Source of the DNA: Gaetbulibacter_A aestuarii
GTDB taxonomy: Bacteria; Bacteroidota; Bacteroidia; Flavobacteriales; Flavobacteriaceae
Assembly: GCF_039537665.1 (NCBI RefSeq)
Contig: NZ_BAABAY010000001.1
Span: 372,001-436,000 of the forward strand
Reading direction: 5' to 3'
DNA length: 64,000 nucleotides
Shown piece by piece: positions 1-8,891 of the stretch. The notes under the pieces are model-generated. The model saw nothing but the letters and a program-made list of their open reading frames with translations, made no database searches and was not told where the DNA came from. How positions within the stretch are numbered: the stretch's first letter is position 1; each line of letters starts with the position of its first letter. The position numbers and the translations under genes are program-made.

Positions 1-2764
1 TATCACTTGGACGTCGGCTTGTGTAAAATATAGGATCGATAGAATACCAGTTCAACATGGCACGTTGATATCCATTTTGAATACCGTTGTCATCAGCATT
101 GGGATTAATATCCAGATCGATACCAACCGGTCTACTTGATAGCGACCAGGCCTGTTGCGAGCGCAGATCGATACCATTTTGAGAGCCTTCAAAATCATCA
201 ATATATGAGGTTGCTTCACCGTTGAAATTTGTGCCTTTCGGTGCTCCGGGCGACAGATATGCAAATTCACCTCGTAAGGATAAATTCGATGGCACATCGG
301 TATCAATATTGGGTAATTTATTTACGAGTCTCGTTAAAAAAGGCACTTCGGTAGAAAAGTTGCCATTCAACCCAAAAATGGTATTATTTATAGGTTCTGT
401 GCCGTAGTTTGCTTTTTGTGTTATTGGGCGTTCGTTCAAATTTAAAAGCGTCCCCCCAAGCACAAAATTATCGTTGAATTTATGTTCTACATTCAATCCG
501 GTAAAGCGCCGGGTTTGTTGACCAAATACCGCATTGTTCTCAGTAGAAACCTGAATAGGTGTGTTCGAAGCTTTCAAAGCTTCATCCAGGATCTCCACAG
601 TCCCTTGTGTGTAGTTCACCACGTAATCAACACCTTCAACCAAAACACGTCCACCTGCCGTAACACGCACGGATCCTCGCGGTACATTAAAACTTCCTAT
701 CGGAATACCATTACCTCCTGTATTCTTATAACGCCCTTTAAGTTTGAATTTATTTTTTTCAGCTTCCTCTAAGGCTGCCGTTTTTGTACTACTATACAAT
801 GTCTCATAAACATATTTCTTCTGATTGTCGTTGTAACTTGTGGGATCGTCATAAGTTCCGCCTCCACCTAAAATATCGTAGAGATATTTACCAAAGGGTT
901 CGACATTCGGAAAAATAATTTTACCTGTTTGTGGTAAAATGGTAATGCCCGGCACAAAGTCGAAAAAGCCATCACCTCGCGCTTGCGGATCATTATTGAA
1001 ATTTAATTTATCTAAATTGAATACCCGGAGTAAAGGCGAATTCTGTATGCGATCATTCTCCGGAGTAGTTCCAGTAACAGGATTGCCATTAATATCCAAC
1101 GGAAAATCACTGTTTACCGGTGAAATAAAGTTTAAAGGAGAGGCTTCGTTATAGAAAATATTGAGTTTAAAGTCGTCTTGAGAAACATTATACGAACCGG
1201 TGTCATAAATATTTTTCATCATCAGATCCCAGATCGGAAGGTCTACATTCGTTACGCTACTCTTTAAAAGTTTTAATACTAAATTAGAGTTAATTACCTG
1301 CGTTACCTGTCCGGAAGTATTCGTGCTTACCTGGGTCGCATCTACACCATCGTTCGCAAATTCACCCACTTGATACACCTGACCGCCTACCGTATATTGG
1401 AAAGCAACGGCCAAAACCTCATCATTGTTCAACCGTTGATTAAGGGAAATATATCCCAAGTCCCGGTTTAACACATATTCCTGACCTTCAGTTAACTTTC
1501 TAGCATTTTCAAGACTGGCGTAATCATAGCCTTCGTTAACATTAGGGACTAAAATCCCCGATTTAACGGTTGCCACATCCCGAATGGCATCGGTAATTTG
1601 TGATCCCGCTCCACCAATATTAGTCGGGTCATAACCGTTGTTTTCATTCGCAGGAAAAGCTCCAGGTGCCCCTGTAACGTTCACTGCTGAGTAAGCTTTG
1701 TCGGTTTCACCAAGATCTTGCAGTCCAACAATGTTCCTTACGTTATCAGTCCGATTACTTCGGTTGGTTACCCAAACTTCTATACGCGTAATTTGCAATC
1801 CTTTATTATTGATGAAAGGATAACTTTTTAAAGCTTCATCATAGTGATCCCGAAAGTATTGTGCTAGAAAGAAATGACGATTTTCATCGTAATCCCGAAC
1901 AAAAAGTTCAAACTCTTCCAGGGTTCCGCCGCCCTGAGCGACTACCGTGTTGGACTGTGATTTTTGTTCTGAGAACACACCGGTAACCGTAGTTTTACCA
2001 AACTGCAATTGAGTTTTCACCCCAAATAAACTTTGCGCACCACTTATCAGGGAACTATTTAATGGCATACTTACATTACCAACTTCGATTTTTTGAATGA
2101 TATCATCTTCTGTAGGTGTGTATTCTAATTTGATCAGATTCTGAAAATCGAAAGTGGATTGTGTATCGTAATTCGCTGTAATTTGCAGGCGTGTTCCCAC
2201 CTTACCGATCATACTTAAACTAATACGCTGATCGAAATCAAAACTAAAATTACTACGATTTCGAGGTGAGAATGACGGGTTATCTTGTTTTGAGAACAAC
2301 ACACCCAAATCCATTTCTACAGATCCTTGCGGAATGATCTCAATGGTATTTCCACCAAACACGGATTCAAAAAAAGAGGAATTTACATAGAACTCCGGAA
2401 GTAGGTTCTTTTGAGCATCATCGGCACCCTCCTTTTTACCATCGTAGGCAGATAATTTTTGTTTGTAGTATGAACTTAGACTTTGTTTGGCTACAAGGTC
2501 GTAATATTCTTTTGGCGTAAGAATTACGGGATATCTGATATCAAATTCACCTACCTTTTCGGTGTAAATATATCTATTGGTAACCGGATCATAAGTGTAT
2601 TTTGATTCAATGCTTTTGGGATCAGGGGTTTTAATGCTTCCCTGAGTATAACCAGACCGAATAGAATCCTGCTGCCCAAAACTCAGGGCTGAATAAAAAA
2701 AGACGAAACAAATAAACGTAAGTTGTTTCGCTAATTTACATGCATTCCGGTTGGTTATTTTCAA
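1..2764 (-). CDS. sprA: SprA, type IX secretion outer-membrane translocon (N-terminal part, gene runs off the left edge)
   Basis: SprA (Sov in Porphyromonas) is the giant outer-membrane beta-barrel through which type IX secretion system cargo leaves the cell; it is needed for gliding and adhesin export. About 920 codons are present and the frame is open to the window edge; I checked the frame at both ends and in the middle. The N-terminus is a signal peptide (hydrophobic FICFVFFYSALSFG, then QQDS). Recognisable SprA segments include FDFDQRISLSMIGKVGTRLQ, LAQYFRDHYDEALKSYPF, EGSQNGIDLRSQ and NWYSIDPIFY. The family is roughly 2300-2400 residues, so less than half is here. No ATG lies before residue ~100; the only sensible start is TTG at 2762-2764, six bases after the ruvA stop, giving MKITNRNACK before the hydrophobic core. 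It is probably cotranscribed with ruvA. Confidence 0.93.
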   Translation of the reverse strand, partial: MKITNRNACKLAKQLTFICFVFFYSALSFGQQDSIRSGYTQGSIKTPDPKSIESKYTYDPVTNRYIYTEKVGEFDIRYPVILTPKEYYDLVAKQSLSSYYKQKLSAYDGKKEGADDAQKNLLPEFYVNSSFFESVFGGNTIEIIPQGSVEMDLGVLFSKQDNPSFSPRNRSNFSFDFDQRISLSMIGKVGTRLQITANYDTQSTFDFQNLIKLEYTPTEDDIIQKIEVGNVSMPLNSSLISGAQSLFGVKTQLQFGKTTVTGVFSEQKSQSNTVVAQGGGTLEEFELFVRDYDENRHFFLAQYFRDHYDEALKSYPFINNKGLQITRIEVWVTNRSNRTDNVRNIVGLQDLGETDKAYSAVNVTGAPGAFPANENNGYDPTNIGGAGSQITDAIRDVATVKSGILVPNVNEGYDYASLENARKLTEGQEYVLNRDLGYISLNQRLNNDEVLAVAFQYTVGGQVYQVGEFANDGVDATQVSTNTSGQVTQVINSNLVLKLLKSSVTNVDLPIWDLMMKNIYDTGSYNVSQDDFKLNIFYNEASPLNFISPVNSDFPLDINGNPVTGTTPENDRIQNSPLLRVFNLDKLNFNNDPQARGDGFFDFVPGITILPQTGKIIFPNVEPFGKYLYDILGGGGTYDDPTSYNDNQKKYVYETLYSSTKTAALEEAEKNKFKLKGRYKNTGGNGIPIGSFNVPRGSVRVTAGGRVLVEGVDYVVNYTQGTVEILDEALKASNTPIQVSTENNAVFGQQTRRFTGLNVEHKFNDNFVLGGTLLNLNERPITQKANYGTEPINNTIFGLNGNFSTEVPFLTRLVNKLPNIDTDVPSNLSLRGEFAYLSPGAPKGTNFNGEATSYIDDFEGSQNGIDLRSQQAWSLSSRPVGIDLDINPNADDNGIQNGYQRAMLNWYSIDPIFYTSRRPSD

Positions 2765-2770
2765 AATAAA

Positions 2771-3352
2771 TTACAAGTTTTTTAGCGCCTGTTTTATTAT
2801 GGTTTCAACATCTGCATCAGGCTGTGAAGCGACGAATTTATCAACGACACGCTCAGCTTGCTTCTTAGCAAAACCTAACACTTCTAAAGCAGATAACGCT
2901 TCATCCTTATTGGTATTGCCCTGAACAGGAGAAACTTCATCAATATCATAAATCTTTAAAATTTTATCCTTTAAATCTAAAATAACACGTTGCGCGGTTT
3001 TTGCACCAATACCCTTAATGGATTGGATCAAGGCCACATCGCCTGTAGCAATACCTTCTCGAACCTGTTTTGGAGTTAGCGAGGAAAGCATGGTTCGGGC
3101 CGTGCTGGCACCTACGCCGCTTACAGAAATAAGGAGTCTAAATATTTCACGCTCCGCCACAGAGGAAAATCCAAATAAGGTATGCGAATCTTCCTTGACC
3201 TGGAGATGCGTGTATAATTTTAAGTTTTCAGCATCGGGAATTTTAGAAAAAGTATGCAATGAAATGTTTATCATATAACCTACCCCGTTGCAATCTATAA
3301 CCACATGGGTAGGATTTTTTTCAGTGAGTTTTCCCTGTATGTGCGTAATCAT
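2771..3352 (-). CDS. ruvA: Holliday junction branch migration protein RuvA
   Basis: RuvA binds the four-way DNA junction as a tetramer and loads the RuvB motor for branch migration during recombination repair. The 193 residues match the usual length. The OB-fold N-terminus (MITHIQGKLTEKNPTHVVID) is followed by two helix-hairpin-helix motifs (ISVSGVGASTARTML near residue 80 and IKGIGAKTAQRVILDL near residue 110). The C-terminal RuvB-contacting three-helix domain (ALSALEVLGFAKKQAERVV) ends the protein. The start is ATG. It lies directly upstream of sprA, an arrangement that I recall from flavobacteria, and downstream of maeB. Its partner ruvB is separate, at 10266-11288. Confidence 0.97.
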   Translation of the reverse strand: MITHIQGKLTEKNPTHVVIDCNGVGYMINISLHTFSKIPDAENLKLYTHLQVKEDSHTLFGFSSVAEREIFRLLISVSGVGASTARTMLSSLTPKQVREGIATGDVALIQSIKGIGAKTAQRVILDLKDKILKIYDIDEVSPVQGNTNKDEALSALEVLGFAKKQAERVVDKFVASQPDADVETIIKQALKNL

Positions 3353-3398
3353 TTATTGAAATGGATTATTTCGAAATGTAATAAAAATATTTAACTGT

Positions 3399-5696
3399 TT
3401 ATTTTGAAGCATTCTTTTCTTGCTCCCAGCGTTCTTTTTGTTGAGCATCAATTACTGAAATAGCCGTCATGTTCACAATTTCATCCACACTGGCTCCTAA
3501 TTGAAGGATGTGAACAGGTTTGCGCATTCCCATCATAATTGGGCCTATGGAATCTGCTTCATTTAATTCTTTCAATAACTTATAAGTGATGTTTGCGGCA
3601 TCGAGATTCGGGAAAATAAGCGCATTCACCTTTTTTCCAACCAACTTCGAAAACGGAAATTTTTCTCTCAACATATCATCATTTAAGGCGAAATCGGTTT
3701 GTAATTCGCCATCGACTACCATATCCGGAACATGCTTATGTAAGAATTCAACAGCATCCCGCATTTTAGTGGCACGCTCATGTTTTGAAGAGCCAAAATT
3801 AGAATAGGACACCATAGCGATTACCGGATTCAATCCGAACATTCGCATCACCTTATCTGTCATTTGAGCTATTTTTGCAAGATCTTTGGCACTTGGATCA
3901 ATATTTATTGAAGTATCACTTAAAAACATCGGTCCTCGTTTCGTGATCATCAGGTTGGTTGTTGCCACTCTTGAAACGCCTTTGGCCATCCCGATTAACT
4001 CGAGCATTGGTTTTACAACTGACGGATAACTTCGGGAATACCCTGAGATCAAAGCATCGGCATCGCCTTCGTTTACCATCATGGCGGCATAATAGTTCCG
4101 TTCACGCATAAGGCGCTGGGCCGAATAATAGGTTACACCGCGGCGTTTACGCTGTTCCCAAAATACTTTGGCATAACGGTCTTTATTTTCATTTTCTTCC
4201 TCTGTTTTGGGATCGATGATTGGAATATCTCCTTCAAATTCGATCTCCTTCATTAGGGCCTCAATCGTTTCTCTTCGTCCTAAAAGAATAGGATGTGCAA
4301 TACCTTCTTCGTGAACGATCTGAGCTGCTTTTAAAACATCCAATTGATCTGCCTCTGCAAAAACCACACGCTTAGGATTCAATCGTGCACGATTAAGGAG
4401 TAATCGCACGATCTTATTGTCAGATCCCAGGCGTTCCAGTAAATGGTCTTCGTATTTCTCCCAATCAGTAATATCTTTTTGCGCCACACCACTTTCCATA
4501 GCTGCTCTCGCAACGGCGGGTGGCACTGTAGCAATTAATCGTGGATCAAAAGGTTTCGGGATAATATATTCTTTACCAAAAGTTAATCGGGTTTCACCAT
4601 AGGCAATATTGACCTGTTCCGGCACCGGTTCTTTTGCCAGTTTGGCCAGCGCTTTTACAGCGGCCTTTTTCATTTCCTCATTGATCTTGGTGGCCCGAAC
4701 ATCCAGAGCTCCTCTGAAAATAAATGGGAAACCAAGTACGTTATTTACCTGATTAGGATGGTCGCTACGGCCGGTGGCCATAATAATATCTTTTCGCGTT
4801 TTAATTGCCAGATCGTATTTTATCTCAGGATCTGGATTGGCCATAGCAAAAACGATCGGGTTCTTAGCCATAGATTTTAACATCTCAGGCGATACAATAT
4901 TCGCCATAGACAAACCGATAAACACATCGGCATCTTTCATGGCCTGATCAAGCGTATCGATCTTTCTACTGGTAGCAAATTCTGCTTTTTCAGTTGATAG
5001 ATTTTCGCGGTCATTACGAATCACCCCTTTACTATCGAGCATCACCATATTTTCTCGCTTAGCTCCGAAGGCCTGGTATAATCGTGAGCAAGAAATGGCA
5101 GCTGCCCCTGCACCACTAATTACTATTTTTACCTTTTCTATTTTTTTCTTAGCTAATTCTAAGGCATTTAATAAGGCTGCCGCCGAAATGATAGCCGTTC
5201 CATGCTGATCATCATGCATCACCGGAATATCTAATTCTTCTTTTAAGCGACGTTCTATTTCAAAGGCTTCCGGAGCCTTGATATCTTCCAGATTAATGCC
5301 GCCGAAAGTTGGTGCAATATTTTTAACGGTCTCAACAAACTTATCAATATCCTTGGTATCTACTTCAATATCGAATACATCGATATCTGCAAATATCTTG
5401 AACAATAATCCCTTTCCCTCCATAACCGGTTTGGAGGCTTCCGGACCAATATCGCCCAAACCTAAGACGGCGGTACCATTAGAGATCACAGCTACTAAAT
5501 TTCCTTTAGCTGTGTATTTATACGCTTTGTTCTTATCTTTTTCAATCTCCTTACATGGTTCTGCCACACCAGGAGAATAAGCCAGTGAGAGGTCTCTCTG
5601 AGAGGAATATTTTTTTGTTGGAACAACTTTTATTTTCCCCGGTATGGGTTTGGCATGATATATAAGGGCTTCTCGTCGTTTACTTTCTTCGCTCAT
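3399..5696 (-). CDS. maeB: NADP-dependent malic enzyme with C-terminal phosphotransacetylase-like domain
   Basis: Oxidative decarboxylation of malate to pyruvate with reduction of NADP, supplying NADPH and pyruvate. The 765-residue protein has the two-part MaeB design: a malic enzyme region to about residue 430 (YSPGVAEPC, HDDQHGTAIISAAALLNAL, VVISGAGAAAISCSRL, VFAMANPDPEI) and a phosphate acetyl/butyryltransferase-like region (about 435-765, with VFAEADQLDVLKAAQ, EGDADALISG, LQLGASVDEIVNMTAI). In MaeB proteins the second part is thought to be regulatory rather than catalytic. A longer frame starts with TTG at 5708, but the ATG at 5694-5696 (MSEESKRREALIYH) fits the family. It is followed by ruvA 46 bases downstream with no terminator between. 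Confidence 0.95.
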   Translation of the reverse strand: MSEESKRREALIYHAKPIPGKIKVVPTKKYSSQRDLSLAYSPGVAEPCKEIEKDKNKAYKYTAKGNLVAVISNGTAVLGLGDIGPEASKPVMEGKGLLFKIFADIDVFDIEVDTKDIDKFVETVKNIAPTFGGINLEDIKAPEAFEIERRLKEELDIPVMHDDQHGTAIISAAALLNALELAKKKIEKVKIVISGAGAAAISCSRLYQAFGAKRENMVMLDSKGVIRNDRENLSTEKAEFATSRKIDTLDQAMKDADVFIGLSMANIVSPEMLKSMAKNPIVFAMANPDPEIKYDLAIKTRKDIIMATGRSDHPNQVNNVLGFPFIFRGALDVRATKINEEMKKAAVKALAKLAKEPVPEQVNIAYGETRLTFGKEYIIPKPFDPRLIATVPPAVARAAMESGVAQKDITDWEKYEDHLLERLGSDNKIVRLLLNRARLNPKRVVFAEADQLDVLKAAQIVHEEGIAHPILLGRRETIEALMKEIEFEGDIPIIDPKTEEENENKDRYAKVFWEQRKRRGVTYYSAQRLMRERNYYAAMMVNEGDADALISGYSRSYPSVVKPMLELIGMAKGVSRVATTNLMITKRGPMFLSDTSINIDPSAKDLAKIAQMTDKVMRMFGLNPVIAMVSYSNFGSSKHERATKMRDAVEFLHKHVPDMVVDGELQTDFALNDDMLREKFPFSKLVGKKVNALIFPNLDAANITYKLLKELNEADSIGPIMMGMRKPVHILQLGASVDEIVNMTAISVIDAQQKERWEQEKNASK

Positions 5697-5801
5697 TGGA
5701 ATATTCAATTAAAATGAATCAAAACCTAATCGGTTGATTACTGTTTGTTTTGGTATCTCTTACTACGCATAACAAATATAGTAATCTAACTAAGGATAAC
5801 C

Positions 5802-6728
5802 TTAATCTTTTAGGAATTTGATGTTTCTTTTTAAACCGGAATATTTAGTACGCTTTACGGCCGACTTTTTAAATACCTTTTTGAAGGTATCCTCGGTAAT
5901 TTCCTCCCAATCTTTTTTAGTCATTTTGAGCAGATCTGGATGCGGATCGAACAACGGTTCCCGATGCGATTTAGAAAAACGATTCCATGGACAAACATCC
6001 TGACACACATCGCAACCAAACATCCAGTTGTCCATTTTGCCTTTAAAAGACGTTGGTATATTGTCCTTTAATTCAATAGTAAGATAGGAAATGCATTTAC
6101 TGCCGTCAACGACATATGGTTCTATGATAGCTTCGGTTGGGCAAGCATCGATACATGCTGTGCAGGATCCACAATGATCGGTTACCGGTGTATCATAGTG
6201 CAGTTCAAGATCGATAATCAATTCTGCAATAAAGTAAAATGAACCTACCTTTTGAGTGAGCAGGTTACTGTGTTTCCCGATCCAACCCAAGCCAGATTTT
6301 GCAGCCCAGGCTTTATCGAGAACCGGCGCTGAATCTACAAAAGCACGACCATGCACCTCGCCTATTTCGGTTTGTATAAATTGTAAAAGGGTCTTTAATT
6401 TATCTTTTATAACAAAGTGGTAATCGGTTCCGTAAGCATATTTGCTGATTTTTGGGGCCGTTTTATCTTTTTGTTCTTCCGCAGGAAAATAATTTAGTAG
6501 TAATGAGACTACGCTTTTAGAGTCCTCAACCAATTTGGTGGGATCCAAACGCTTATCGAAATGATTTTCCATGTAGTGCATTTTACCATGGGCATTATTT
6601 TTCAACCAGCGTTCCAATCGTGGCGCTTCATTTTCTAAAAACCCGGCTTTGCTTATTCCACAAGATAAAAAGCCAAGGCGTTTGGCTTCGGCTTTTATAA
6701 GCTGGGTATATTTTTCTTTGGAATTCAA
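5802..6728 (-). CDS. queG: Epoxyqueuosine reductase QueG
   Basis: Reduces epoxyqueuosine to queuosine, the last step of the wobble-base modification of GUN-anticodon tRNAs, using cobalamin and two [4Fe-4S] clusters. Both ferredoxin-like cluster motifs are visible: CGSCTACIDACPTEAI (about residue 190) and CDVCQDVCPWN (about 245). The N-terminal half carries the cobalamin-binding region, with KYAYGTDYHFVIKDKL and the Asp of FVDSAPVLDKAWA. The protein is about 308 residues, the short form without the C-terminal HEAT-like extension. There is no ATG in the first 55 codons; I chose TTG at 6726-6728 (MNSKEKYTQLIKAEAKRLGF), which resembles flavobacterial homologues, over a TTG 27 bases upstream. A queuosine-family function is secure; the exact start is not. 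Confidence 0.92.
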   Translation of the reverse strand: MNSKEKYTQLIKAEAKRLGFLSCGISKAGFLENEAPRLERWLKNNAHGKMHYMENHFDKRLDPTKLVEDSKSVVSLLLNYFPAEEQKDKTAPKISKYAYGTDYHFVIKDKLKTLLQFIQTEIGEVHGRAFVDSAPVLDKAWAAKSGLGWIGKHSNLLTQKVGSFYFIAELIIDLELHYDTPVTDHCGSCTACIDACPTEAIIEPYVVDGSKCISYLTIELKDNIPTSFKGKMDNWMFGCDVCQDVCPWNRFSKSHREPLFDPHPDLLKMTKKDWEEITEDTFKKVFKKSAVKRTKYSGLKRNIKFLKD

Positions 6729-6788
6729 ATTACTTCTATTAATACGAAAGTACAATATTAGATTCTACGATTTTAAATTCCGTGTACA

Positions 6789-6819
6789 AAAAAACCGAAG
6801 TATAAAACTTCGGTTTTTT
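6789..6819 (-). terminator. Intrinsic terminator, bidirectional form
   Basis: A perfect 12-base inverted repeat (aaaaaaccgaag at 6789-6800, cttcggtttttt at 6808-6819) with a 7-base loop and T-runs on both strands. It lies just downstream of the lipoprotein gene at 6875-7426 and before queG, so its use is leftward termination of the lipoprotein transcript. Confidence 0.85.
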
Positions 6820-6874
6820 CTGCTTATTCAAATAATTACTAACTGATAATATGATTAAATAGCTAATAATATTT

Positions 6875-7426
6875 TTAACCGGCAGGAGATTCAGCAGGAA
6901 CATTTGGATTCTCGTGGGCGAAAATTCCATCGGGATTATCTAAGGCAATCCAAACATGTAAGGTCCAAAATGGTCCTACGATCTCCCAGTCGTCTTCACT
7001 GCCGGTAAAACCTTCGGGTGGTGTATTAGGATCCTCTAAAGCCTCTCTAAGAATTAAATACTCTACGCCAACAAACTGCATATTACCCTCCGTATCCGGC
7101 ACGTAAAGTAAAGTTTCAGGTTTATCCAAATCGAAAATGCCATCTACCAAATCCATATTGGCAAAGTGATGACCCATATTAGGAACATATCCGGTTAGAT
7201 CTGTATCATAACCTCTTGATAAGGCTACGGTAAACCTGTTGTAGGCAATAGTTTTAATTTCTAAAAAATTGAGCTCAGCTTGTAAGGTTTCTCCATTAAC
7301 AGAATGGTTTACATCGCCCAAATTATTTTCATCGGGTGGAGCTTCCGTTAAAATATCTTGATTGGAGCAGGATAGTGCTAACATCGTCCCTAGTATTAGG
7401 AAGGACATAATTATTAATTTTTTCAT
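6875..7426 (-). CDS. Uncharacterised secreted lipoprotein
   Basis: A 183-residue protein with a lipoprotein signal peptide: MKKLIIMSFLILGTMLALSC, the Cys at residue 20 being the lipobox cysteine, followed by SNQD, so it is probably attached to a membrane lipid facing the periplasm or surface. The mature part contains GHHFANMDLVDGIFDL, TLLYVPDTEGNMQFVGVEYL and near the end FWTLHVWIALDNPDGIF followed by HENPNVP. The His-containing central motif and the closing NP-x-G-x-F ... NPNVP pattern resemble a family of small periplasmic proteins that I recognise by eye but cannot name; no enzyme function should be assumed. ATG start; own terminator at 6789-6819. The upstream neighbour is an AraC-type regulator, transcribed the same way and ending 231 bases away; a functional link is only a guess. 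Confidence 0.8.
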   Translation of the reverse strand: MKKLIIMSFLILGTMLALSCSNQDILTEAPPDENNLGDVNHSVNGETLQAELNFLEIKTIAYNRFTVALSRGYDTDLTGYVPNMGHHFANMDLVDGIFDLDKPETLLYVPDTEGNMQFVGVEYLILREALEDPNTPPEGFTGSEDDWEIVGPFWTLHVWIALDNPDGIFAHENPNVPAESPAG

Positions 7427-7657
7427 GATTAAGTGGTTTTAGTTTGACTTTGATTGCTACACAGTACTATCAATAATGCTCATAGGGAAACATTGGTATT
7501 CCACAATTTGGAATGCCCGGATCGAAAAGAGGAATATAAAACACTTCTGCAGATTAACGACGGTTTAAATAGCCTCTTGAATACATCTAAATTACATTAT
7601 TTCAATTATTTAGACTTGAACAAATCACCCAAAGAATGCAACAAAAATGACACTTTG

Positions 7658-8764
7658 TTATTTTAGTGAAGCTAAATTTTTGAACTCTAAAGGCTTCATC
7701 CCAAAGTTTTTCTGGAAGCATTTAGTAAAATATGAAGGATTATTAAACCCGGAATCGAAAGCGATTTCTGAGATGGTTTTATGGGAAGATTCCAATATAA
7801 AAAGGGCCTGATTTAATCTAAAATCCCTTAATAATTGATTTGGAGATTTGTTAAGGATATTTTTACATTTTCGGTATAACTGGGAATTACTCAACAAAAG
7901 CTCTTTGCCAAGATATTCTACATCAAAATCAGAATTTACCCAATGCGTGAAAAGGACTTTTATCAATTTTTTTATGAATTCCTCTTCTTGTTTGGATAAT
8001 AAATTTACTTTGGTTTTGTCGATCATTAGGTCTTCAGCCTGAATCAAATTATATACCGTATTTGAGATAACCAATGAACCATATTTGAATCCCGAACAAA
8101 TAAATTCAAGACACTTCAATGTGGAGCCAAATAGCTCAGTATCTCCATCAACAGGGTTACCGGCATGTATAGCCATTTTAAGATTTAAATCTTTAGAAAA
8201 AGCGGCTAATTCATTTTGAATATCCATGGCACACTGATAGGTATTTTTGGGAGATTCGAAAGTGCCAATGAGTTTATTTGAAACAGAATCTGCTGTAACA
8301 CCGCCATGATTTTTAATAATTTCTAAAATCTTGTTCTTATTTTGTTTTAGAAGTTCCTCTGCTTTTTCACGTCCTAATTTGTGAAGTACTATAGGTTTAT
8401 TAACTACAGAAACCATGAAAATAACCCGAAAAGCAGGATCGTTGTATACTTTTATTTTACTATCAATCATGTAATCGACCACCTGAGGATCCATAATTCT
8501 TCCTAAAAAGGCTTTTACTATGCGCTTATCAACCTCAATGATCTCGTCCGGTAATTGTTCATGAGCGGCATTATGTAAAGCTACGGCAGCCTCTTTACTG
8601 GGTGCCTCAATTAAACAGAATACATTATTCCTCTCCTGATCGAACCAATAAGTGAGACAATTACATTTGAATTCGTCCTGGATTTCCAAATCCAACTGAT
8701 GAGCTTTGGCTACATCCTCGGCAGTTAAACCCTGACCAATATGTAAGTCCATATACAGTGGCAT
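7658..8764 (-). CDS. DUF4242 / cyclase-like / AraC-type HTH fusion regulator
   Basis: A 368-residue probable transcription regulator with three parts. Residues 1-85 are a DUF4242 domain (MPLYMDLHIGQGLTAEDVAK, then CNCLTYWFDQERNNVFCLIEAP), a small ferredoxin-like fold related to nickel-binding SCO4226. Residues about 115-255 resemble a class III nucleotidyl cyclase homology domain (IGTFESPKNTYQCAMDIQNE, MAIHAGNPVDGD, FGSTLKCLEFICSGFKYGSL) but with SNKLIGTF where active cyclases have an Asp-containing motif, so it looks like a non-catalytic sensor. Residues about 270-365 are an AraC-family double helix-turn-helix (LLLSNSQLYRKCKNILNKSP, ISEIAFDSGFNNPSYFTKCF). No signal peptide or membrane segment, so cytoplasmic. 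The ligand and targets are unknown. ATG start at 8762-8764. Confidence 0.85.
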   Translation of the reverse strand: MPLYMDLHIGQGLTAEDVAKAHQLDLEIQDEFKCNCLTYWFDQERNNVFCLIEAPSKEAAVALHNAAHEQLPDEIIEVDKRIVKAFLGRIMDPQVVDYMIDSKIKVYNDPAFRVIFMVSVVNKPIVLHKLGREKAEELLKQNKNKILEIIKNHGGVTADSVSNKLIGTFESPKNTYQCAMDIQNELAAFSKDLNLKMAIHAGNPVDGDTELFGSTLKCLEFICSGFKYGSLVISNTVYNLIQAEDLMIDKTKVNLLSKQEEEFIKKLIKVLFTHWVNSDFDVEYLGKELLLSNSQLYRKCKNILNKSPNQLLRDFRLNQALFILESSHKTISEIAFDSGFNNPSYFTKCFQKNFGMKPLEFKNLASLK

Positions 8765-8891
8765 ACCTGTTTTTATTAAATGTATTGGGAATTTTCTGTA
8801 TTAAATATACTAAAAATAATCCAACCTTCGGAATTTCAGAGGGTTATAAAAAAGAAGCGCCCATGTTTTTAGTGTTCTTTATAACCATTGA

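Noticed and set aside
1..2764. Possibility that sprA is a broken pseudogene because only short frames with ATG starts appear there
   Set aside because: The sprA frame is open without interruption from 2764 to the left edge; I checked codon phase at both ends and the middle. It only lacks an ATG and a stop within the window.
7454..7666. 70-codon plus-strand frame in the gap upstream of the lipoprotein gene
   Set aside because: No family, signal peptide or ribosome-binding site, poor composition, and it extends into the 3' end of the opposite-strand regulator gene. Probably chance.
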